Assembly (NCBI GenBank): GCA_030620925.1 | Contig: JAUXIQ010000187.1 | Coordinates: 1-5,024, forward strand | Length of the DNA: 5,024 nt | From: JAUXIQ01 sp030620925 [NCBI: Nitrospinota bacterium] | Lineage (GTDB): Bacteria; JAUXIQ01 | Direction: 5' to 3' | In this document: positions 1-5,024 of the stretch, one piece after another | Numbering within the stretch: the stretch's first letter is position 1 | Layout of the letters: every line of letters begins with the position of its first letter | Program-made: the position numbers and the translations under genes | The notes under the pieces: generated by a model | What the model saw: the letters and a program-made list of their open reading frames with translations, nothing else | Databases searched by the model: none | Told to the model about the DNA's origin: nothing

Positions 1-1
1 C

Positions 2-1843
2 GCCCCTTACGAGAAATTTATGGGCGGCAAGGGGATTAATCTCAAAATTCTCTTCGACAATATTGAGGCTGATACCGGGCCTTTCGATCCGGAAAACCCC
101 CTGCTTTTCGGCGCGGGGCCTCTTGTGGGAACACCGTTCCCCGGGGCGAGCCGGATAGATGTAATGTCCAAGTCTCCGGTTACGGGTGCCCTGGGAGATG
201 CGGGTATGGGGGGATACCTGGGTGCCGAGCTGAAGTTCGCCGGTTATGACAACCTGGTGGTCGAAGGCATAGCCGAAAAGCCGGTCTATCTCTACGTGAG
301 GGATGACCGGGTGGAGATAAGAGACGCGGCCGCCATCTGGGGGCGCGACACATACGAGACACCGGTCATGGTGAGGGAAGATGCCGGTGATCCCGCCGCC
401 CAGGTGGTCTGTATCGGGCCTGCCGGTGAGCGGTTGGTGGTCTACGCTTCCATCATGTCCGGGACGGGCAACTCCGCCGCTCGAACGGGGATAGGCGCGG
501 TGATGGGTTCTAAGAACCTCAAGGCCATCGCCGTCCGCGGAACGGGCGGGCTGGGGGTCCATCGGCCAAATGAGTTTCTCGAAGGGTGCAAGCGGCTGCT
601 GGAGGACATGAAGCAAAACGTCATGTACCAGGAGCTGCACGAGCGGGGGCTGACAAGAATCCACGACAGGGAGATGCGGGGCATCTACGAGCTGATGGGG
701 AAAACCTGGGAAGGGAGCGAAACCATCTGTGAGGAGGAGTTCCTGAACGAACACCTTCACAGCAGGGTAGGGTGCTTCGCCTGTCCGGCGGCCTGTTTTG
801 ACGGGTACGATATATCGGGGGTGGGGTCGGGAACCGCCAAGTGCAGCCCTTACGGCGACCTGACCTGGGACCTGAAAAACCCCGATCTGCTGGTCTTCTG
901 GAGGACCTTCGTCGACTGCCAGCGATACGGACTGGACGCACGTTCCCTCTCAAACGCTATCGAATGGCTCATGCAGCTTCACGAAAACGGGATAATAAGC
1001 GCCGAGGATACCGACGGAACGCCCATGGAATGGGGAAGCCCGGAGGCCATTATCCAGATGGCCAGGAAACTCTGCTATCGCGAGGGGATAGGGGACTTAC
1101 TGGCGGACGGGTTGCCGGCCGCCGCAAAAAAGATCGGCAGGGGCGCTGAAGAATACCTTATTATCGCAAAAGGGTCGCCTTCGGACGTGCACGTTCCCCC
1201 TCTCAAGACCAGGGTGCTGGCGTCCGCCGTGTCGGCCATCGGGGAGGACGCCCAGGTACAGCCCCTGCTGGATGCCATTTCCGCCAGGCGGTACGTGAAG
1301 GCGGAAGACGAGGCATCGTTCGAAGAAGCGATCAAGAAATACAAAGACCGGGCAGAGAAACAGGTGGGGGTGAGGGAAGCGGCGGACCCCAGGGTCATCG
1401 ACGGCAAGGCGGCGCTGGTCCGGCAGGATGAAGAGCGCGCCGACATAATGGATATGATAGGCGTATGCACCTGGATGACTTCTTTCATGGGGTTGCCCGT
1501 GAGTAACGAGGTGATAGCGGAGTTCATGGCCTACGGGACGGGAACGGCCATGGACGTCGACACCCTCACCGAGGCCGCAACCAGGATACACCACCTGGAA
1601 AGGGCCATACTGGGGTTGTGCGGTCTCACGCGCAAGGATGATAAAGTCTCCAAGGCTTACCAGGACAGGTTCCGGCCGGGCGGCAAGCCCGTGCCCGAGC
1701 TGGGTTCCACCGAGGACGAGCTGGAGAAGATGAAAGACGAATACTATCAGCTTATAGGCTGGGACCTTAAAACAGGGATGCCCACCCGGGAGACCCTCGA
1801 TAAGTATGGATTGGAGGACGTGGCGGAAAAAATGGGGGTCTGA
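2..1843 (+). CDS. Aldehyde:ferredoxin oxidoreductase (AOR) family tungsten enzyme, 5'-truncated by window edge
   Basis: The gene encodes a cytoplasmic tungstopterin/[4Fe-4S] oxidoreductase of the AOR family. The frame is open to the window edge, and YEKFMGGKG (from base 8) matches the family's early Y..FLGGRG segment, so the Met at base 20 is internal and roughly 25-35 N-terminal residues are missing. Numbering from that Met, the N-terminal domain includes the cofactor-binding stretch ending RTGIGAVMGSKNLKAIAVRG (about 148-174). Cluster ligands are CxxCxxxC at C252, C255 and C259, plus a distal Cys, probably C483 in MIGVCTW. The C-terminus is intact, with the family-typical LTRKDD, DEYYQLIGWD and GMPTRETLDKYGLEDVA motifs. 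The canonical GPEYE segment after the cluster motif is absent; GTAKCSPYGD with C275 stands there instead. A dienoyl-CoA isomerase-like gene follows after 33 bases, suggesting an acyl-CoA role. The family is near certain; the substrate is unknown, with BamB-like reductase or aldehyde oxidoreductase both possible. Confidence 0.95.
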   Translation, partial: APYEKFMGGKGINLKILFDNIEADTGPFDPENPLLFGAGPLVGTPFPGASRIDVMSKSPVTGALGDAGMGGYLGAELKFAGYDNLVVEGIAEKPVYLYVRDDRVEIRDAAAIWGRDTYETPVMVREDAGDPAAQVVCIGPAGERLVVYASIMSGTGNSAARTGIGAVMGSKNLKAIAVRGTGGLGVHRPNEFLEGCKRLLEDMKQNVMYQELHERGLTRIHDREMRGIYELMGKTWEGSETICEEEFLNEHLHSRVGCFACPAACFDGYDISGVGSGTAKCSPYGDLTWDLKNPDLLVFWRTFVDCQRYGLDARSLSNAIEWLMQLHENGIISAEDTDGTPMEWGSPEAIIQMARKLCYREGIGDLLADGLPAAAKKIGRGAEEYLIIAKGSPSDVHVPPLKTRVLASAVSAIGEDAQVQPLLDAISARRYVKAEDEASFEEAIKKYKDRAEKQVGVREAADPRVIDGKAALVRQDEERADIMDMIGVCTWMTSFMGLPVSNEVIAEFMAYGTGTAMDVDTLTEAATRIHHLERAILGLCGLTRKDDKVSKAYQDRFRPGGKPVPELGSTEDELEKMKDEYYQLIGWDLKTGMPTRETLDKYGLEDVAEKMGV

Positions 1844-1861
1844 CGGCTCAGGTCTTAATTC

Positions 1862-1870
1862 AAGGGAGAG
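1862..1870 (+). promoter_or_regulatory. Ribosome binding site of the dienoyl-CoA isomerase-like gene
   Basis: The purine-rich AAGGGAGAG lies six bases before the ATG at 1877 and fixes that start. It sits inside the 33-base gap after the AOR stop codon. No promoter or terminator is visible in the gap, which supports cotranscription of the two genes. Confidence 0.75.
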
Positions 1871-1876
1871 AAAACG

Positions 1877-2695
1877 ATGAGTGATGGAGCGCGAGTTGTT
1901 CGATGGGAGAAGGAAGGTAACGTGGCCACCGTCTGGCTCTGCAATCCTGAAAAACGGAATGCCATGGGCCCCGCTTTCTGGGAACAGCTTCCGCAGGTCA
2001 TGAGCGAGATAGACGAGGACGACGACGTCCGTGCCGTGGCCCTGTGCGCCGAGGGGCCGGCTTTTTCGGTGGGCCTCGACCTGAAGGCCATGTCGGACAC
2101 CATCGGTGGTTTAAATGAGGGTGATGCCGGAGGCCGACTGCATTTCCTCAAGGATATAACACGTCTGCAGGGATCGATTACCAGCGTGGCCGACTGCTCG
2201 GTTCCGGTGATAGCCGCCATGCACGGCTGGTGCGTCGGCGGAGGAGTGGATTTGACCAGCGCCTGCGATGTCCGCCTGGCCTCGAGGGACCTGAAGCTTT
2301 CCATACGCGAGACGAAAATGGCCATGGTCGCCGACGTGGGGACGCTTCAGCGGCTGCCGGAGATCATCCCCAGGGGACATTTCAACGAGCTGGTCTATAC
2401 CGGCAAAGACATCGATGCGGAACGCTGCAAGGAGATCGGCCTGGTCAACGATATTTATGAAACACCCGATGAGGCCGTCAAAGCCGCTCGGGAGATGGCC
2501 CGTGAAATAGCGGAGAACTCGCCGCTGGCGGTCAAGGGCGTAAAAAACGTCCTCCGCTACGGCGAGAACATGAGCGTTGAAGACGGTCTCAACTACGTCG
2601 GTCTCTGGAACGCTGCGTTCCTCTTTTCAGATGATCTGAAAGAAGCCGTCAGCGCTTTTATCCAGAAGAGAAAACCCGACTTCCAAGGCAAGTGA
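1877..2695 (+). CDS. Enoyl-CoA hydratase/isomerase family protein, delta3,5-delta2,4-dienoyl-CoA isomerase-like
   Basis: This is a complete 272-residue crotonase-fold protein, the usual family length, with no signal peptide and presumably cytoplasmic. Oxyanion-hole segments are visible at FSVGLDL (about 63-69) and HGWCVGGGVDL (116-126). The putative catalytic triad is D125, E145 and D153, in GGGVDL, IRETKM and ADVGTLQRLP. The spacings of 20 and 8 residues equal those of Asp176, Glu196 and Asp204 in rat ECH1, and ADVGTLQRLP is a hallmark of that subfamily. The C-terminal LNYVGLWNAAF segment also resembles ECH1. The family reaction moves a conjugated 3,5-diene to a 2,4-diene in acyl-CoAs. Directly downstream of the AOR-family gene, it may process dienoyl-CoA intermediates, possibly cyclic ones. 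A hydratase with relaxed specificity is the main alternative; crotonase membership is certain and the isomerase subtype likely. Confidence 0.92.
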   Translation: MSDGARVVRWEKEGNVATVWLCNPEKRNAMGPAFWEQLPQVMSEIDEDDDVRAVALCAEGPAFSVGLDLKAMSDTIGGLNEGDAGGRLHFLKDITRLQGSITSVADCSVPVIAAMHGWCVGGGVDLTSACDVRLASRDLKLSIRETKMAMVADVGTLQRLPEIIPRGHFNELVYTGKDIDAERCKEIGLVNDIYETPDEAVKAAREMAREIAENSPLAVKGVKNVLRYGENMSVEDGLNYVGLWNAAFLFSDDLKEAVSAFIQKRKPDFQGK

Positions 2696-2738
2696 GCGGT
2701 CCGTTCAACCGAATTAAGGCGTTGGTTCTTTCATCACT

Positions 2739-2776
2739 AATAAAATCAGTATAAAATATGCCGATTACATGGCATA
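2739..2776 (-). terminator. Possible weak intrinsic terminator of the TPR gene
   Basis: A perfect 6-bp stem (TATGCC/GGCATA, 2757-2762 with 2771-2776) encloses an 8-base loop. Read on the minus strand it is followed directly by TTTTATACTGATTTTATT. It lies 24 bases past the TPR stop codon in the 105-bp tail-to-tail gap between two convergent genes. The stem is short and has only three G-C pairs, so the call is tentative. Nothing better is seen for the plus-strand operon, whose 3' side here lacks a T-run. Confidence 0.4.
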
Positions 2777-2800
2777 GATGGGTAGCCGCTCGGTTCATTT

Positions 2801-3907
2801 TTATCTTCCTGAAGCTTCACGCAGGGCCTTGAGAAATTTTGGGTGAACTTGATACCCCAGGCTTTGTGCCTTATGCACGTCCTTCCAGGCCTTGTCGTAT
2901 TCTTCCATATAGTAGTAAGTAATTGCCCTATAATTGTAAGCAACAGTATATTCAGGGTCTATCTCAACAGCCATGTTGAAATCATCTATGGCAAAATCAT
3001 ATTGGTTTTTCCTTATATAGGCGGCCCCCCGGTTGTTGTAAGCCGCAGCATTCCTGGGTTCTATATCAATGGCCTTGCTGAAATCAGAGATAGCCTGGTC
3101 ATGTTGGCCTTTGATCCCATAGGTGGACCCTCGATTGAAGTAGGCCATAGCAAAGTCGGGGTTTATCTCAATGGCCTTGTTGAAATCAGCGATGGCCTGG
3201 TCGAGTCGGCCTTTTTCCTCATTGGCTAGCCCTCTGAGGACGTATGCTTCAACATCACCGGGGTTCAGCTTTATAACCCTGTTGAAATCGGCGATGGCCC
3301 GGTCATATTGGCCTTTGCTGTTATAGGAGAGCCCCCGATTGAAGTAGGCTATGGCGAACTCCGGGTTTATCTTAATGGCCTTGTTGAGGTCAACGATTGC
3401 CCGGTCATGCCGGCCTTTAAGGCCGTAGGCGGCCCCTCGATTGATGTAAGCCACAGAAAGCTTCGGGTCTATTTCTACGGCCCTGTTGAAATCGGCGATG
3501 GCCCGGTCATATTCACCTTTGCTACTATAGGCGGCTCCTCGAATGTTGTAACCCAGAGCGTACTTTGGATCTACATTAATGGCCTTGCTGTACTCGGCAA
3601 TTGCTTCGCCTGACATCCCTTTATAGGCGTATGCCGCCCCTTTGAACAAATGAACAGTAGTCTCCTTTTTTATCCGCTGGGCGATAGCGTCTTTAATTAC
3701 CTTAAGTCTTACCTGTGCTCGTAGGTTGAACCGGTCGGTTTTCAAGGCCTCTTCAAATTTCTTCCTGGCCTCTACGAATTTCCCTTCAACGGCATACTTC
3801 ACGCCTCTGTGGTGGCTCTTTTGTGAAGAACTCTGTGCATAAGAGATGCTAGCAGATAGAAGCAGGACAATTAAAACCGCCACGCGTATTCTCGCCAAAA
3901 CTTTCAT
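2801..3907 (-). CDS. Exported tetratricopeptide (TPR) repeat protein
   Basis: This 368-residue protein begins with a clear Sec signal peptide: basic MKVLARIR, a hydrophobic core VAVLIVLLLSAS, and a likely cleavage after SYA (residue 24). Maturation would leave a periplasmic or surface protein; no lipobox Cys is seen. A degenerate TPR-like helical pair lies at about 32-65. Eight contiguous 34-residue units follow (85-118, 119-152, 153-186, 187-220, 221-254, 255-288, 289-322, 323-356), most with the pattern AY.NRG..Y..KG..D.AI.DF.KAI.I.P. The tail DVHKAQSLGYQVHPKFLKA ends the solenoid and I recall it from TPR proteins of deltaproteobacteria and similar groups. TPR solenoids bind peptides or partner proteins; no catalytic domain is present and the partner is unknown. 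The gene lies opposite to its neighbours and appears poorer in GC, so it is probably a separate transcription unit. GAAGAG (3913-3918) five bases before the ATG supports the start. Confidence 0.95.
   Translation of the reverse strand: MKVLARIRVAVLIVLLLSASISYAQSSSQKSHHRGVKYAVEGKFVEARKKFEEALKTDRFNLRAQVRLKVIKDAIAQRIKKETTVHLFKGAAYAYKGMSGEAIAEYSKAINVDPKYALGYNIRGAAYSSKGEYDRAIADFNRAVEIDPKLSVAYINRGAAYGLKGRHDRAIVDLNKAIKINPEFAIAYFNRGLSYNSKGQYDRAIADFNRVIKLNPGDVEAYVLRGLANEEKGRLDQAIADFNKAIEINPDFAMAYFNRGSTYGIKGQHDQAISDFSKAIDIEPRNAAAYNNRGAAYIRKNQYDFAIDDFNMAVEIDPEYTVAYNYRAITYYYMEEYDKAWKDVHKAQSLGYQVHPKFLKALREASGR
2840..3655 (-). repeat. Eight tandem 102-bp units encoding TPRs
   Basis: The DNA repeats in register every 102 bp, reflecting the 34-residue TPR unit. 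On the plus strand a recognisable block (GTTGAAATCGGCGATGGCCC or variants) starts at 2975, 3077, 3179, 3281, 3383, 3485 and 3587. The copies at 3281 and 3485 are nearly identical over about 29 bases, suggesting recent duplication or gene conversion, while the outermost copies are more diverged. The repeats are coding and in frame, so gain or loss of a unit would leave the protein open. Confidence 0.9.
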
Positions 3908-3912
3908 GAACG

Positions 3913-3918
3913 CTCTTC
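3913..3918 (-). promoter_or_regulatory. Ribosome binding site of the TPR gene
   Basis: On the minus strand GAAGAG lies five bases before the ATG (3907-3905). A second purine run, GGAGAGA at 3921-3927, is further away (13 bases) and less suitable. I see no convincing -35/-10 pair for this gene. Confidence 0.6.
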
Positions 3919-3988
3919 TTTCTCTCCATCCTAATAGTGGATAATGAAAAACACTTTTTTCCTTTCCCCCTCATTAGGGAAAAGACAT

Positions 3989-4008
3989 TTACCTTAATAT
4001 TAAGGTAA
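3989..4008. promoter_or_regulatory. Perfect 20-bp palindrome, candidate operator
   Basis: TTACCTTAATATTAAGGTAA is identical to its reverse complement over 20 bases; the symmetry breaks at 3988/4009 and one further pair matches beyond. It lies 82 bases upstream of the TPR start and about 350 bases before the synthetase start. Perfect symmetry, no loop and no following T-run suit a dimeric repressor or activator site better than a terminator. The ACCTT/AAGGT half-sites recall MerR-type operators, but no matching -35/-10 pair flanks it, so the regulator is not assigned. Confidence 0.45.
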
Positions 4009-4132
4009 TTCCTGCCCGGCCGGTAGTGGATTATCAGGCCCCTTGCAAAGCCCTATTTCTATTCAACCTTATTATAAGGGCGAAATCCGCGTCCACCGGT
4101 AGAAGGGGAACCCGTTTATGGAATTGGGTGCT

Positions 4133-4171
4133 GCCTATATGAGGGTGGCTGAAGATATCAGGCTATTTTTT
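4133..4171 (+). terminator. Terminator-like hairpin with T-run (possible attenuator or sRNA end)
   Basis: GCCTATAT (4133-4140) pairs with ATAT-C-AGGC (4155-4163), giving eight base pairs with a single bulged C at 4159 around a 14-base loop. It is followed by TA and six T residues (4166-4171). The shape fits a weak rho-independent terminator on the plus strand, yet no annotated gene ends here. It could end a small RNA or leader begun in the intergenic region. The stem is AU-rich and the loop long, so chance is a real alternative. Confidence 0.25.
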
Positions 4172-4323
4172 ATCAGAACCTCTTTGTTGTGTCAATATCT
4201 GGATATGCGCGTCTACTTACGGTTCCTTTTCCCCTGGTCTTCTCACCGCGGCTCCACTCAACATTTATATTTATGAAAGTGATACAATAGCGGGCGCAAA
4301 TCCGGGCACTCTACATGCTGACG

Positions 4324-4329
4324 TATAAT
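4324..4329 (+). promoter_or_regulatory. Candidate -10 box for the acyl-CoA synthetase gene
   Basis: A perfect TATAAT lies 25 bases before the ATG at 4355. The 17-bp-spaced -35 position (4301-4306) reads TCCGGG and does not match consensus, and there is no extended TGn. If used, the promoter would need an activator and would give a leader of only about 18-20 bases, just enough for the ribosome binding site. Confidence 0.4.
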
Positions 4330-4339
4330 TGAAACATAG

Positions 4340-4348
4340 AGAGGGGAA
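4340..4348 (+). promoter_or_regulatory. Ribosome binding site of the acyl-CoA synthetase gene
   Basis: AGAGGGGAA has its G-run ending eight bases before the ATG at 4355. An in-frame TAG at 4337-4339 excludes any start further upstream, so this site decides the start. Confidence 0.75.
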
Positions 4349-4354
4349 CTAATC

Positions 4355-5024
4355 ATGGAATTGAAAGAGCTCGAAAATGAGCTGCGGGATATGGGGCTGA
4401 TAACTCACAAGCTCGAAAAGTGGGCGGAAACCAGACCGGAGAAGACCTTCTTTCATTACGGGGAGGAAGGCAGGCATATAACGTATAGAGAGTTCAACCA
4501 GATGGCCAACAGCGTGGGGAACAATCTGCGTTCCATGGGGGTTGAAAAGGGGGACAGGGTTTCATTGTTCCTGTTCAACCCTCTGATCACCACCCTGGCT
4601 ATGTTCGGCCTGTGGAAGATAGGAGCGGTCTACTGCCCCATAAATTACAATTATACCGGCCGGCTCCTTTCCTACCAGATTAACGATACGGGCCCCAAAC
4701 TGCTCATAACCGAAAGCGGTCGGGAGCCGATTTTAAATAATATCGCGTCTGAAATCCCTGACCTGCCCGTAATCATACACAAGCCGGGCGATGACGAGCA
4801 CGATTACGACCCTGAAAAGGCGGGCCTGAAGCTGGATGAAAAGTTCAGCCAGTCCTTATTCGAGGATTTATTGGCAGGAGATACCTCCAACCCGAACGTG
4901 GAGCTTGAATACTGGGACACGGCCAACATCATCTATACTTCCGGCACCACCGGTCCGGCCAAAGGTGTCGTCCAGTCTTTCCGCTGGCTGCAGAACTATT
5001 GCTATAAATCGTATAAGCTTCAAC
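4355..5024 (+). CDS. AMP-forming acyl-CoA synthetase (ligase), 3'-truncated by window edge
   Basis: The first 223 codons of an ANL-superfamily acyl-CoA synthetase are present, where full-length members usually have about 500-560 residues. These enzymes activate a carboxylic acid with ATP to an acyl-adenylate and then transfer it to CoA in the cytoplasm. The N-terminal part follows the family order: ITYREFNQMANSVGNNLRSMGVEKGDRVSLFL written in segments as ITYREFNQ (about 42-49), GVEKGDRV, then FGLWKIGAVYCPINYNYTG, and DTGPKLLITE. The phosphate-binding loop YTSGTTGPAKGVV is at 194-206, including K203. The KIGAVYCPIN wording recalls crotonobetaine/carnitine-CoA ligase (CaiC)-like and FadD-like groups, but the substrate-pocket and C-terminal lid regions lie outside the window, so the substrate cannot be named. 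A role in the same acyl-CoA catabolism as the AOR and isomerase genes is inferred from proximity. Confidence 0.93.
   Translation, partial: MELKELENELRDMGLITHKLEKWAETRPEKTFFHYGEEGRHITYREFNQMANSVGNNLRSMGVEKGDRVSLFLFNPLITTLAMFGLWKIGAVYCPINYNYTGRLLSYQINDTGPKLLITESGREPILNNIASEIPDLPVIIHKPGDDEHDYDPEKAGLKLDEKFSQSLFEDLLAGDTSNPNVELEYWDTANIIYTSGTTGPAKGVVQSFRWLQNYCYKSYKLQ

Larger units (their letters stand above)
3908..4354. other. Divergent intergenic region between TPR gene and acyl-CoA synthetase
   Basis: About 450 bases separate two divergently read genes with no long open frame on either strand. The TPR-proximal half holds a short inverted repeat (TTTCCC/GGGAAA, 3963-3968 with 3977-3982), the perfect palindrome at 3989-4008, and CCTTAT-T-ATAAGG at 4067-4079. 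The other half holds a 52-codon open frame (4118-4276, beginning MELGAAYMRV) with AAGGGGAA seven bases before its ATG, a terminator-like hairpin overlapping that frame, and a consensus -10 box just before the synthetase gene. The 52-codon frame shows no recognisable family and may be chance, so it is not called as a gene. Confidence 0.7.

Noticed and set aside
1075-1594. Overlapping minus-strand open frames of 150 and 165 codons inside the AOR gene
   Set aside because: They lie entirely within a gene with strong family motifs, show no domain I recognise, and are expected from high-GC coding DNA.
1855-2325. Minus-strand 156-codon open frame over the isomerase gene
   Set aside because: It is antisense to well-conserved crotonase motifs, has a low-complexity Ser/Arg-rich translation and lacks a recognisable family.
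2975-3610. Regularly spaced repeats resembling a CRISPR or satellite array
   Set aside because: The 102-bp period is coding, equals the 34-residue TPR unit, and has no constant-repeat/variable-spacer structure.
2843-3613. Two plus-strand open frames (2843-3229 and 3308-3613) with repetitive, protein-like translations
   Set aside because: They are antisense shadows of the TPR repeats: their periodicity is the same 102-bp register, and the minus-strand frame has a signal peptide and canonical TPR motifs.
3935-4034. Direct repeat TAGTGGAT at 3935 and 4024
   Set aside because: Only eight bases match exactly, with no mobile element, inverted ends or target-site context, so chance is the simplest reading.
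4043-4075. Possible promoter TTGCAA (4043-4048) with TATTAT (4070-4075)
   Set aside because: The spacer is 21 bases, too long for a standard sigma70 promoter, and no hexamer at 16-18 bases spacing fits.

Overview
The window reads as a chromosomal fragment of an anaerobic, Gram-negative-like bacterium. The best guess is a Desulfobacterota (deltaproteobacterial) type or a related anaerobe. Three things point that way: a tungsten-type aldehyde:ferredoxin oxidoreductase (AOR) family enzyme, acyl-CoA genes beside it, and an exported TPR protein whose C-terminal tail I associate with this kind of organism. The assignment is an inference and no taxonomic marker gene is present.

Positions 2-2695 (+) hold a two-gene unit with a 33-base gap. 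The first gene is an AOR-family oxidoreductase cut by the left window edge; the ATG at 20 is internal, not its start. The second is a crotonase-fold enzyme with the Asp/Glu/Asp pattern of delta3,5-delta2,4-dienoyl-CoA isomerase. Positions 2696-2800 are a short convergent gap with a possible terminator for the opposing gene. Positions 2801-3907 (-) encode a secreted or periplasmic TPR protein made of eight 34-residue repeats, which appear in the DNA as a 102-bp period. Positions 3908-4354 are a divergent intergenic stretch of about 450 bases with a perfect 20-bp palindrome, a terminator-like hairpin, a small open frame with a good ribosome binding site, and a consensus -10 box close to the next gene. 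Positions 4355-5024 (+) are the first 223 codons of an AMP-forming acyl-CoA synthetase that runs off the right edge.

The metabolic genes could form one catabolic theme: an acid is activated to its CoA thioester by the synthetase, the AOR-family protein carries out a low-potential redox step, and the isomerase shifts conjugated double bonds. The AOR protein lacks the usual GPEYE glutamate segment and has a Cys there instead. This raises the possibility of a BamB-like (class II benzoyl-CoA reductase-like) enzyme acting on acyl-CoA rather than a plain aldehyde oxidase. That is a hypothesis to test. The TPR gene lies between these genes on the other strand, looks poorer in GC, and has no obvious link to the pathway.
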